Source: Brevibacillus sp. (GTDB lineage Bacteria; Bacillota; Bacilli; Brevibacillales; Brevibacillaceae). From it: a stretch of 36,589 nt of DNA. The notes beneath the pieces are model-generated. The model did no database searches, was not told where the DNA came from, and saw only the letters and a list, made by a program, of their open reading frames with translations. The DNA lies in the NCBI GenBank assembly GCA_029240815.1, contig JARDZO010000014.1:1-36589 (forward strand). The letters run 5' to 3'. A program made the position numbers and the translations under genes. This document shows positions 25,989-33,898 of this stretch, piece by piece. Positions within the stretch are counted from its first letter, which is position 1, and each line of letters begins with the position of its first letter.

Positions 25989-26447
25989 CTAGCTGAGCAG
26001 ATTGACCTGGCCTTCTGCGAGTGGCTGGATCAGATGCTTAGGATCTATAGGCGAAGACATCACAATCAAAATCGTGTACGTCCCGTATTGATCACACTGA
26101 TTGCCGAACTCCTCAAGGGAACGAGTGGAGTCAGCCACGACCTTCAGCAAGTAGTTATGCTCGCCACTGATTCGGTAACATTCGATGACGTCGGGAGAGG
26201 AGCGGCAGAAATCCAGGAAAGCGTAGCAATCCCTCGTACGAAACAGGATGTAAGCAGCAGCATGTTTGCCGATTTTCTCCGGTTCGAGTACGGTGCGATA
26301 TTCACGAATAACCCCTTTTTCCTCCAAGCGTTTTACTCTCTCCGTAACAGCAGGCTGGGACAAACCGACGTTCCGGCCGAGCTCCGCCATCGATATCCGG
26401 GCCTGACCTTGCAGATGAAAAAGAATCTGTTGATCAATCTCATCCAT
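25989..26447 (-). CDS. Lrp/AsnC-family transcriptional regulator
   Basis: 152 residues from the ATG at 26447 (MDEIDQQIL), with AAAGGAAG upstream; an in-frame TTG at 26474 has no ribosome site. The N-terminal winged HTH (ISMAELGRNVGLSQPAVTERVKRL) is followed by the RAM ligand-binding domain (HAAAYILFRT, CYRISGEHNYLLKV). Such proteins sense amino acids or related metabolites. It is divergent from the serine hydrolase-MFS pair and shares the promoter region with it, so it probably controls both. Confidence 0.9.
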   Translation of the reverse strand: MDEIDQQILFHLQGQARISMAELGRNVGLSQPAVTERVKRLEEKGVIREYRTVLEPEKIGKHAAAYILFRTRDCYAFLDFCRSSPDVIECYRISGEHNYLLKVVADSTRSLEEFGNQCDQYGTYTILIVMSSPIDPKHLIQPLAEGQVNLLS

Positions 26448-26546
26448 TCCAAAATCCACTTCCTTTCTTTTCAAGGAATTCCGAATCGAATAAAAGGTTT
26501 TTCATTGCAGAGCGAGTGAAATACCGTGGATGTCTTATGTAACGCC

Positions 26547-26603
26547 AATCACTTACTTATTATAATAAACTCACGATTAGATAGTTTACAAGATCAAGTG
26601 ATT
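26547..26603. promoter_or_regulatory. divergent promoter region with palindromic -10 and inverted repeat
   Basis: A 12-bp palindrome TTATTATAATAA (26557-26568) supplies a perfect TATAAT on both strands (26561-26566 plus, 26564-26559 minus). It is flanked by AATCACTT (26547-26554) and its inverse AAGTGATT (26596-26603). The arms are a candidate Lrp-type operator. Confidence 0.5.
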
Positions 26604-26620
26604 CCGAAAGGGTGAAGAGG

Positions 26621-27772
26621 ATGAATGGCAAACGTATGGACCAAGTAGTGGAGAGAGCACTGGCTGAAAAGAGAGTGGTGGGTGCAGTAGTAAAGGTGGC
26701 GGTAGATGGCGAAGTGGTGTATAGCCGGGCTGCTGGATATGCGGATCGGGAGAACGAACAATTGATGCGTGAAGATGCTTTGTTCAGGCTCGCTTCCGTC
26801 TCCAAGCCGATCGTCTCAGCGGCAGCTCTCGTATTGGTCTCGAAAGGACGGTTGGAGCTAGATGAATCGATTACTCGCTGGCTGCCTGATTTTCGTCCGC
26901 GACTAGGGGATGGACGGGAGGCAAACATCACGGTGCGGCAGTTGCTCACGCATACGGCAGGTCTTGGCTACGGTTTTTTGGAGCCACAGGGGGGCGGGGC
27001 TTATCAGCGTGCCGGTGTGTCAGACGGCATGGACCGTTCGGGTATCACCCTGGAGGAAAATCTGTGCAGACTGTCATCCGTGCCGCTTCTCTACAGACCG
27101 GGCACGGCTTGGGGATATTCGATCGCGACAGATGTGCTCGGTGCCTTGATCAGCCGTGTCACGAATGAGCCGCTTTCCGAATCGGTGCGCAAGCTGGTCA
27201 CGGACCCGCTGGGAATGACCGATACTTCTTTTGCGGTAAAGGATGCCTCTCGACTTGCCGCTGCGTACGTCAATGATTCTCGTGGAGCCCGACGTATGGC
27301 AGAGGTGGAGATCGCTCCGGTATTCGAAGGTACGGCAGGTATCCGTTTTGAACCGGCACGTGCTTTTGATGAGGATGCTTATAACTCGGGCGGGTCTGGA
27401 ATGATCGGTACCGCCGGTGATTTCCTCCTCTTGCTGGAAACGCTGCGAAAAGGGGGAGAATCATGGTTACCCTCGCACCTAGTCCGTGAGATGGGTTCCA
27501 ATCAGACAAAAGACCTGGAGCTAGCGGCTTGGCCCGGACGGCATTTTGGACTGGGATTCACTGTGCTGCAGGATCCAGTGGCAGCCGGGACAGCAGAATC
27601 ACCTGGCACTTGGCGGTTGGGTGGTGCGTACGGACATTCGTGGTTCATGGACCCGATAATGAATGTGAGCGTGGTCGCTTTCACCAATACCGCCTACGAA
27701 GGAATGTCAGGAGCATTTACAGTAGAGCTATGTGAAGCGATCTACGCTAGTCTTAGGGACACAGGAGCATGA
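26621..27772 (+). CDS. serine hydrolase of the beta-lactamase class C / EstB family
   Basis: 383 residues from the ATG at 26621, with AAAGGG 8 bases upstream. The SxxK motif is S59-V-S-K62. The second motif reads Y165-S-I rather than Y-S/A-N, and a C-terminal GGAYGHSWF resembles the third motif. No signal peptide is visible, so the protein is likely intracellular and an esterase or D-aminopeptidase-like enzyme rather than a true beta-lactamase. The gene overlaps or abuts the MFS transporter gene, so the two are an operon. Confidence 0.82.
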   Translation: MNGKRMDQVVERALAEKRVVGAVVKVAVDGEVVYSRAAGYADRENEQLMREDALFRLASVSKPIVSAAALVLVSKGRLELDESITRWLPDFRPRLGDGREANITVRQLLTHTAGLGYGFLEPQGGGAYQRAGVSDGMDRSGITLEENLCRLSSVPLLYRPGTAWGYSIATDVLGALISRVTNEPLSESVRKLVTDPLGMTDTSFAVKDASRLAAAYVNDSRGARRMAEVEIAPVFEGTAGIRFEPARAFDEDAYNSGGSGMIGTAGDFLLLLETLRKGGESWLPSHLVREMGSNQTKDLELAAWPGRHFGLGFTVLQDPVAAGTAESPGTWRLGGAYGHSWFMDPIMNVSVVAFTNTAYEGMSGAFTVELCEAIYASLRDTGA

Positions 27773-27774
27773 GG

Positions 27775-28938
27775 ATGGTCAGCCCGATCTTCTTTCTTGC
27801 ATTAGGTTTGTTCGGCGTCTATACCATCGAATTCGGTGTTGTCGGCATACTGCCGGATATCATGGAACGTTTCGACGTGAGTATCACGCAGGCAGGAATG
27901 CTCGTCGGTATTTTTGCCTTGGTCATCGCGTTGTTCGGTCCGTTCATGGTGCTGTTCGTCTCTCGATATAACCGCAAGAAAATCTTGATGATTAGTTTAC
28001 TTTTGTTTGCAGTGAGCAGCCTGCTATCAGCGTTTGCCACGAATTACGGTGTGCTGGTGGCGCTGCGTGTCGTTGCGGCTTTGTTCCATCCCGTCTATTT
28101 TTCCTTAGCGTTTGTGGCTGCCGTCTCCTTATATCCAAAAGCGAAGGCGACACAAGCTGCCGCGAAAGCGTTTGTGGGTACCAGCATGGGAATGGTGCTA
28201 GGGGTGCCAGCTACCACGTATATTGCCGATCAGTTCTCTTTTGAAGCAGCCTACTATTTTTGCGCGATAGTAAATGCCGTAGCTGCTCTTGGGATTGCTG
28301 CCATGCTGCCAAATACAGCAGGCGAGGAAAAAGGATCGTATCGTGAACAGATCGGCATTTTGCGAATGGCACCTCTATGGATGAATATCGGGGCATCCAC
28401 GCTTATTTTCGCGGCCATGTTTTCTGTGTATAGCTACGCTGCCGAATACTTGGGACGACAGTTTGGATTGAGTGGGGAAGCTGTCAGCATCATGCTCGTC
28501 ATTTTTGGAGTCGGGGGGGTCGCTGGAAACTTACTGGCGGGGAAATGGCTGGCTGCTCATATGGTGAGAACAGCGCTGCTTCATCCGATTGCTCTCGCAC
28601 TTGCATTTGTACTGCTCTATGCAGGGGAAGCGATCTCCATTCCGATTGCGGTTCTCGTCATTTTGTGGGGGGCTGCCCATACGAGCGGTCTGATTGTCAC
28701 CCAGATTTGGCTGACCTCGGAAGCCAAGGAAGCTCCGGAATTCGCCAATGCCCTGTATATTTCCTTTATCAATCTAGGCGTGACGATTGGTTCGGCTGCC
28801 GGAGGATGGATGATTACGAAAGCTGGCATGCACGGGTCCATCTGGATTGGTCTCTTGTTTCTTGCTTTGGCAATGGGCTGCATGCTAGCGAAGATCTTTC
28901 TCTTTCAAACAAAAAAACCGGAAATTGCTAAAGCTTAA
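27775..28938 (+). CDS. MFS transporter, DHA1-like (AraJ/YdhP-type efflux)
   Basis: 387 residues and about 12 hydrophobic segments. The start at ATG 27775 is chosen because GGAG (27764-27767) is 7 bases upstream; the ATG at 27769 overlaps the previous stop but is too close to that site. The start of the protein (FGVYTIEFGVVGILPDI) and SRYNRKKIL between helices 2 and 3 are typical of drug:H+ antiporters. The substrate is unknown; pairing with a serine hydrolase and an Lrp regulator suggests export of an amino-acid-derived or toxic compound. Confidence 0.87.
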   Translation: MVSPIFFLALGLFGVYTIEFGVVGILPDIMERFDVSITQAGMLVGIFALVIALFGPFMVLFVSRYNRKKILMISLLLFAVSSLLSAFATNYGVLVALRVVAALFHPVYFSLAFVAAVSLYPKAKATQAAAKAFVGTSMGMVLGVPATTYIADQFSFEAAYYFCAIVNAVAALGIAAMLPNTAGEEKGSYREQIGILRMAPLWMNIGASTLIFAAMFSVYSYAAEYLGRQFGLSGEAVSIMLVIFGVGGVAGNLLAGKWLAAHMVRTALLHPIALALAFVLLYAGEAISIPIAVLVILWGAAHTSGLIVTQIWLTSEAKEAPEFANALYISFINLGVTIGSAAGGWMITKAGMHGSIWIGLLFLALAMGCMLAKIFLFQTKKPEIAKA

Positions 28939-29013
28939 AAAGAGGCAGCTGGAAATCAAGGCAGATTCCCGAATAATGTACGTTTGCCTACGTGACGCCT
29001 CCCCATGGGTTCA

Positions 29014-29019
29014 TATACT
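29014..29019 (+). promoter_or_regulatory. candidate -10 box of the 29074 gene
   Basis: TATACT lies at 29014-29019, with a GTGACG -35-like hexamer (28992-28997) 16 bp upstream. Confidence 0.4.
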
Positions 29020-29073
29020 GTAGGGTACCTTTCTGCTCGATCGTAACCATCATGAATGAAGGAGATGGTAGCC

Positions 29074-29448
29074 TTGGCAATCGGACAAATGACGAGGGTG
29101 AGCTTGCCGTACCCGACGACATGGGATATCCAGGCCAGCATTGGAGGCAGACCGACATCACAGGGGACGTTGGTTATCCAGAGCGTCATGAACAACAACA
29201 GATTGAATGGAGCAGTGAATTTTCGCGGCACGTTTATTCCCATTCAAGGAACATGGAATGAAGCTGCCAGACAGATCGCATTTGAAACCCAGTTTGCCTC
29301 TTACGTGGGGACCTTGTTCAGCCAGGACGAACCGCAGTTGAATCTGCGTCATTACGTCCTGCAAGGAAACGTAACGATGAAGCCTCCTTCCATACGTGCA
29401 GGAGAGACGGGGAGGTGGACAGCTGCCACTCATGTCCGGCTGCGCTAG
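29074..29448 (+). CDS. small protein of unknown function
   Basis: 124 residues if the TTG at 29074 is the start; AAGGAG (29059-29064) is 9 bases before it, while the in-frame ATGs at 29056 and 29065 overlap or touch that site. No signal peptide, transmembrane segment or known motif is seen. The sequence alternates hydrophobic and polar residues (GTLVIQSVMNNNRLNGAVNF, RQIAFETQFASYVGTLF), as expected for a beta-barrel or beta-sandwich, and it is rich in N, Q, R and T. It has its own promoter candidate and terminator, so it is a single-gene unit. I do not recognise the family. Confidence 0.7.
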   Translation: MAIGQMTRVSLPYPTTWDIQASIGGRPTSQGTLVIQSVMNNNRLNGAVNFRGTFIPIQGTWNEAARQIAFETQFASYVGTLFSQDEPQLNLRHYVLQGNVTMKPPSIRAGETGRWTAATHVRLR

Positions 29449-29454
29449 CCTCTG

Positions 29455-29487
29455 AGGTCTTGTCCAGAAATGGATGAGACCTTTTTT
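29455..29487 (+). terminator. rho-independent terminator
   Basis: AGGTCT (29455-29460) pairs with AGACCT (29477-29482), with an inner TCCA/TGGA stem closed by a GAAA tetraloop, followed by T5. Confidence 0.85.
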
Positions 29488-29566
29488 ATGTTTCTTTCCT
29501 TTTCATGATGGATGAAAGCAATCAATTGGGTAAATTATCAATGAGAGTGCGTAGCGGGAGGGAGAT

Positions 29567-30385
29567 ATGAAAAGCGTGAAACCGATGACAGAACAACACG
29601 TCACCTTGCACGGCTTCAACAATTTGACCAAGTCTCTGAGCTTTAATATGTACGACATTTGTTATACGAAAACGAAGGAAGAACGGGAAGCCTACATTGA
29701 ATACATAGACGAACAGTACAATGCAGACAGGCTGACCAGCATTTTGAAAACGGTATCCGACATCATTGGCGCACACGTCTTGAATATCGCCAAACAGGAT
29801 TATGTCCCACAAGGAGCCAGTGTCACCTTCCTCGTGTCAGAGGGGCCAGTCGTGGAGGTCCCGACAGAATCGTATGAGGAATCACCGGGACCTTTGCCTG
29901 ATTCGGTCGTCATGCAGCTGGATAAGAGTCACATTACCGTTCATACGTATCCGGAATACCATCCAGACGAAGAAATCAGCACGTTTCGGGCTGATATTGA
30001 CGTGTCTACGTGTGGAGAGATCTCACCGTTAAAAGCACTGAACTACTTGATTCACTCGTTTGAGACGGACACGATGACCATTGATTACCGCGTGCGTGGA
30101 TTCACCCGCGATATCGATGGCAACAAGCTGTTTATCGACCATGACATCAGCTCCATCCAAAATTACATCCCAGATGAAGTGATCGATTTGTATGACATGA
30201 TTGATGTGAACGTCTACCAGGAAAATATCTTTCACACCAAATGCAAGCTGAAGCGATTTGATCTGAACAATTACCTGTTTGGCTATACCAAAGACAAGCT
30301 GACGCCAGAGGAGCAACGGGAGATTACCGAGCGGCTGCACAACGAGATGGATGAAATTTATTACGGGAAGAATATCATAGGGTAA
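29567..30385 (+). CDS. speD: S-adenosylmethionine decarboxylase proenzyme, E. coli-type
   Basis: 272 residues. The processing site is Lys120-Ser121 in [13 protein letters not shown]; Ser121 becomes the pyruvoyl group after self-cleavage. Cys149 ([11 protein letters not shown]) corresponds to the proton donor. Length and sequence match the long E. coli class, unlike the roughly 125-residue SpeH enzyme of Bacillus subtilis. The enzyme makes the aminopropyl donor for spermidine synthesis in the cytoplasm. No spermidine synthase gene is next to it. GAGGGAG precedes the ATG. Confidence 0.93.
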   Translation: MKSVKPMTEQHVTLHGFNNLTKSLSFNMYDICYTKTKEEREAYIEYIDEQYNADRLTSILKTVSDIIGAHVLNIAKQDYVPQGASVTFLVSEGPVVEVPTESYEESPGPLPDSVVMQLDKSHITVHTYPEYHPDEEISTFRADIDVSTCGEISPLKALNYLIHSFETDTMTIDYRVRGFTRDIDGNKLFIDHDISSIQNYIPDEVIDLYDMIDVNVYQENIFHTKCKLKRFDLNNYLFGYTKDKLTPEEQREITERLHNEMDEIYYGKNIIG

Positions 30386-30394
30386 GTAGTTGTC

Positions 30395-30740
30395 GTGGTG
30401 AAAAGCCTGTTTCCATTCTCCGCTCCGGGCTACGTCCCACAAGAAGTGCAGACTGTCCGCTCCACCATGATCCCGAGGGAATCGCAAAACGGCGCGCAGC
30501 TTCGAAGATTATTCATAGATAGCGATTCTGTTGCCTCGGGATTCATGGCTCCGCTGAGAGGGACTCCGCTAGTCGCTCCGCCTGGAAACATGCTTTTCTT
30601 ACGGCCGAATCTTGCTATCATACATTGTAACCCCTAGAAATGACTACTTTTGGACGCGGTTCCGCTTTTGGAAAGGAGCCGAGCAGGGATGACCCCTGTG
30701 CAAGTGTCCCCTAACTTGGAGCGTTTTCTCCTTTTTCCCC
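30395..30740 (+). repeat. structured intergenic repeat, copy C (diverged, second domain truncated)
   Basis: Domain 1 is complete: the outer arms 30400-30414 with 30584-30598 (14 of 15 pair), the central helix 30465-30478 with 30534-30548 (14 bp, one bulge) and an inner helix 30479-30485 with 30522-30528. The motifs GACTGTCCGCTCCAC and AGTCGCTCCGCCTGGAAAC are shared with copies A and B, while helix sequences differ. Domain 2 keeps only its 3' half (TTTGGACGCGGTT near 30650 to TTTTCTCCTTTTTCC at about 30738); the 5' arms are missing. It lies between speD and the ankyrin-gene terminator. A 12-bp palindrome CCTTACGTAAGG (30741-30752) sits at its right end. Confidence 0.8.
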
Positions 30741-30761
30741 CCTTACGTAAGGCAAAACAAA

Positions 30762-30787
30762 AAGCAAAGGCTGAGGAGCCTTTGCTT
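30762..30787 (-). terminator. rho-independent terminator of the ankyrin lipoprotein gene
   Basis: A perfect 11-bp stem (30762-30772 with 30777-30787) is followed on the minus strand by TTTTGTTTTG. It lies 20 bp past the ankyrin stop codon. Confidence 0.85.
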
Positions 30788-30806
30788 ATTCTTGTTTCGG
30801 GATTGA

Positions 30807-31565
30807 TTACTTCGCTCCCGCCTGCTTCAATGCTTCCACCATTTCCTGATAGCCGCGATTTTTGGCATGCTGCAGAGGAGTCACCCCGTCATGGTCGGCG
30901 AGATTTACATTAGCGCCATGTTCGATCAGCAGGTTGACGATCTGTTGGTGCTTTTCCCCGCCGTCTCCGAGAATGACGGCTTCGAGCAGAGCAGTCCAGC
31001 CCAAGCGGTTGATATGATCTACATGGACATCGGAGTGGGTCAGTAGTTCTTCGACGATAGCGACATGCCCGCGATCGGCAGCAGGGATCAGAGCGGTTCC
31101 GCCAAAACGATTGGTGATCGTCGTATCAGCCCCTGCGGCGATGGAGGCTTTGACAAAGTCGAGTAATCCGGCAGCGCTGGCGTAGAGCAGCGGGTTGTCC
31201 AATCGCTCGTCGCGGATGTTGATGTTGGCGCCATGTTCGATCAGCAGGTTGAAGACATCCAGCTGGTTTGTGTGTACAGCGATCAAAGCAGATGTTCTGC
31301 CCGTATCATCCGTCGCATTAATGTCAGCACCATCTGCTAACAGTTGAGAAATGGCATTCGTCTCTCCTTGTTGCACTGCCTTCAACAACGCCTGGTTCAG
31401 CTTTTTGATCTCCATGTTCACCGATTGGGTCGCTTGCTGCTGCTCGTTGTTTCCTAGCATGGTGTCTACTTTCATCTCGCAGCCTGTGAGCGCCAGCGTG
31501 AAAGCGATCAGGCCCATATACAGCAAGGCAAACCCTCTCCTTTCTGCTGGTATGGAATGGTTCAT
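30807..31565 (-). CDS. ankyrin-repeat lipoprotein
   Basis: 252 residues. An N-terminal signal with lipobox LTGC (Cys29) places it on the outer face of the membrane. Then come a short coiled-coil-like segment rich in Q and about five ankyrin repeats from residue 55 on (LLADGADINATDDTGRTSAL, LLIEHGANVNLADHDGVTPL). It starts 8 bp after the SLH gene stop, so they form an operon. The ATG at 31565 has only AGGGG close by; a TTG at 31526 has a better AAAGGAG 10 bases upstream but would remove the two arginines of the signal n-region, so the longer form is kept. Exported ankyrin proteins usually bind another protein; the partner is unknown. Confidence 0.83.
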   Translation of the reverse strand: MNHSIPAERRGFALLYMGLIAFTLALTGCEMKVDTMLGNNEQQQATQSVNMEIKKLNQALLKAVQQGETNAISQLLADGADINATDDTGRTSALIAVHTNQLDVFNLLIEHGANINIRDERLDNPLLYASAAGLLDFVKASIAAGADTTITNRFGGTALIPAADRGHVAIVEELLTHSDVHVDHINRLGWTALLEAVILGDGGEKHQQIVNLLIEHGANVNLADHDGVTPLQHAKNRGYQEMVEALKQAGAK

Positions 31566-31573
31566 AACCCCTA

Positions 31574-33067
31574 TTATTCCACAGCCAACTCAGCCTGAGA
31601 ATCCCCTGCCCAGTCGCCAACAGGTGTAACGGTATAAGTGGTTCCCTCAGACAGTGTGCCATTTTGCTGGAGGTCAAAAATACCGACAGCTCCTTTACGG
31701 CTGGAGTACTTATAAGTGGCCAGCAATTTCTCTCCATTTTCTGCAGTCAACTCCACGCTGCGACCGGAGAACAGCTCATCGCCAGGATCTTCTGCCAATG
31801 TGATGGCGATCGAAGTGTCAGAGAGCACTTCCGCTTCCGTTATTTCTACAGGAGCGATTTCTTCGGCTACAAACGTCGGGTTCTTGATCGTAGCCCAGTC
31901 AGAGGTTACGGTGTATGTCACACCCGGAGTCAGGACTTGTCCCTCTGGCAAACGGAATTTTGGCTCTTGTTTACCGTCTGTCGATTGGGTGAATGGAACG
32001 TATTTCGCTACGATTGGTTGACCGCCAGCAGGTGTAATCGTTACTTGCCGCGCTTGCATGGACGAGATGATTTGATAAGTGGTGCCGTTCGCACGGTTGT
32101 TTTGGTCCAGGACATAAGCATTTTCGCCGCGTCCAGCACTGTAGGCGGAAATGACATATCCGTAGTCGGTGACGTTATCCGATCGCAGCGCTTCCACTTC
32201 AAACGTATCGTTCGTTACTTGTCTGCTTTCGTTCATTTGCAGCTTGGTCGCATTCCCTGTGAAGGTTCCTGCCTTGTTGCCCTTGTAAGTCAGGTTGTAA
32301 GTCGTACCTGCTGTTTGAACGGAGGTCGGGACGATATAAGTGGCTATCGAGCCAGTCTTCAATCGCGGCATGTTGGTCAGTGTCAGCCCGTCATTAAAGA
32401 CGAAATCGGCTTTTGCTTTTGCGAACACTTCATCTTGTGCCGTCAGCGGAGCATCGAAGGTGACGATCAACGTAATGGCATTTAACGACTGTACGCTTGT
32501 GATTTTCGCTTTTTCGGACGGGATCGCTTTGTGTGCAGTCTGCAACAGGAAGGCAACTTCACCGCGAGAAGCCATTTGGTTGCCAGAGTAGAAACGTTCC
32601 ATCCAGTAGTTCACGGATTTTGTATCGCGGTTCAGCGCTTTGGATACGATCTGCACGAGCTCTGCGTCTGTGACCGTTCCTGTTGGGTTGAATTGTCCGT
32701 CCTCCGCTTGCATGATGCCAAGCCCGACTAACTCAGAGGCGTATTTGTACGCCCAGGAATTCGGTTGAATATCAGTCAATTTGGCTGGGGATTGTGCTTT
32801 GCCTTCCAGATGAAAGGTCTTCACAATCATTTTCGCCAGTTCGGCACGGTTGATTTGATTGTGAGCGCCCATGGAGCGGTCCGTGTACCCCTGCATGACG
32901 CCGAGGCGTGCCAGCTCACCGACCGCTACTTGAATCTCCTGGGCTGTAAGAGGGGAAGGAATCGCGTTAGAAGCAGCGTGGGTTGTCATCGTTGCAAAAG
33001 GGAGAGAGGCGGTGCCCAATGCAGCTGTCAGTACCATGGCAGCCACTTTATTTGAAATCTTTTTCAT
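31574..33067 (-). CDS. SLH-domain cell-surface protein
   Basis: 497 residues, ATG with GAGGAGG 9 bases upstream. A signal peptide (MKKISNKVAAMVLTAALG, cleavage near THAAS) is followed by SLH domains over about residues 42-185 (INRAELAKMIVKTF, LTDIQPNSWAYKYASELV, MASRGEVAFLLQTA), which anchor proteins to pyruvylated wall polymer. The rest is beta-rich, with repeated GTTYNLTY/GVTYTVTSDW/GTTYTVTPVGDW patterns suggesting three or four Ig- or SwmB-like domains and no catalytic motif. The gene follows the HK-RR pair with no clear terminator between, and may be its target. Confidence 0.87.
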   Translation of the reverse strand: MKKISNKVAAMVLTAALGTASLPFATMTTHAASNAIPSPLTAQEIQVAVGELARLGVMQGYTDRSMGAHNQINRAELAKMIVKTFHLEGKAQSPAKLTDIQPNSWAYKYASELVGLGIMQAEDGQFNPTGTVTDAELVQIVSKALNRDTKSVNYWMERFYSGNQMASRGEVAFLLQTAHKAIPSEKAKITSVQSLNAITLIVTFDAPLTAQDEVFAKAKADFVFNDGLTLTNMPRLKTGSIATYIVPTSVQTAGTTYNLTYKGNKAGTFTGNATKLQMNESRQVTNDTFEVEALRSDNVTDYGYVISAYSAGRGENAYVLDQNNRANGTTYQIISSMQARQVTITPAGGQPIVAKYVPFTQSTDGKQEPKFRLPEGQVLTPGVTYTVTSDWATIKNPTFVAEEIAPVEITEAEVLSDTSIAITLAEDPGDELFSGRSVELTAENGEKLLATYKYSSRKGAVGIFDLQQNGTLSEGTTYTVTPVGDWAGDSQAELAVE

Positions 33068-33146
33068 CAGAAAGTCCTCCTCGTATCATGGATGGCTGGT
33101 GTTGCTTGCCTTATTCACAGGATAGACGAGAGACCTAAACTGCCTA

Positions 33147-33185
33147 GAAACCTGATCTTAAAAGTTTCGAAACCAGATATTAAAA
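33147..33185 (-). promoter_or_regulatory. 17-bp direct repeat, candidate response-regulator operator
   Basis: GAAACCTGATCTTAAAA (33147-33163) and GAAACCAGATATTAAAA (33169-33185) match at 15 of 17 positions and start 22 bp apart, two helical turns. They lie between the response-regulator gene and the SLH gene start. OmpR-type regulators bind tandem direct repeats with 11 or 22 bp spacing; the link is inference. Confidence 0.5.
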
Positions 33186-33205
33186 AAAGCTAAACTGCGA
33201 TAGGC

Positions 33206-33898
33206 CTACACGGTAAAGCGATAGCCGGCACCCCAGACAGTCTCGATGTATTGTGGATTAGAAGGATCGATCTCGATTTTCTCCCGCACTTTGCGGATGT
33301 GGACAGTGACCGTTGCGATATCACCGCTCGAATCCATCCCCCAAATCCGTTCGAACAGCTCGTTTTTACTAAAGACGCGGTTGGGATGGCTTGCCAAAAA
33401 TTCAAGCAGGTTGAATTCCCGTGTGGTGAAAATGACTTCCTGGTTGCGCACGTACACTCTGCGAGATGCTTTATCCATGACGAGGCCCCGTATATGGATT
33501 TCGTCTTTTTGCTGTGGTTCTTGTTTGCCGAGCAGCCTCTCATAACGGGTCAAATGCGCTTTGGCACGGGCGACCAATTCGCTCGGGCTAAATGGCTTGG
33601 TGATGTAATCGTCCGCGCCGAGATTAAAAGCACGAATTTTATCCAGCTCTTCCTTTTTGGCCGAGACGATCAAAATCGGCACTTCCTTTGCCAGGCGAAT
33701 CTGGCGGCACAGCTCGAAGCCATTGATGCCCGGCAGTTGCAAGTCAATGATGAGAAGTCCGTACTCCCCGTTCAGAGCCAGCCGCAAGCCTTCATCGCCA
33801 GTGTGGCACAGGTCAACCATAAAGCCGTTTAGCTCAAAATAGTCCCGTTCGAGCTGAGCGATCGTCGTTTCGTCTTCAATGATCAGGATTCGTGTCAT
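33206..33898 (-). CDS. OmpR/PhoB-family response regulator
   Basis: 230 residues. The receiver has acidic residues E8 and D9, phospho-acceptor Asp52 (IIDLQLPG), a Ser/Ala region (ILIVSAKKEE) and Lys in DDYITKPFSP. The C-terminal winged helix has FTTREFNLLEFLASHPNRVF and TVTVHIRKVREKIE. The start overlaps the kinase gene by 23 bp, with AGGAGG 11 bases upstream. It works with the kinase encoded just upstream. A nearby direct-repeat operator suggests control of the SLH-ankyrin operon. Confidence 0.93.
   Translation of the reverse strand: MTRILIIEDETTIAQLERDYFELNGFMVDLCHTGDEGLRLALNGEYGLLIIDLQLPGINGFELCRQIRLAKEVPILIVSAKKEELDKIRAFNLGADDYITKPFSPSELVARAKAHLTRYERLLGKQEPQQKDEIHIRGLVMDKASRRVYVRNQEVIFTTREFNLLEFLASHPNRVFSKNELFERIWGMDSSGDIATVTVHIRKVREKIEIDPSNPQYIETVWGAGYRFTV

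Noticed and set aside
26621..27772. Beta-lactamase resistance gene
   Set aside because: There is no signal peptide and the second motif is Y-S-I; an esterase or peptidase-like role is more likely.
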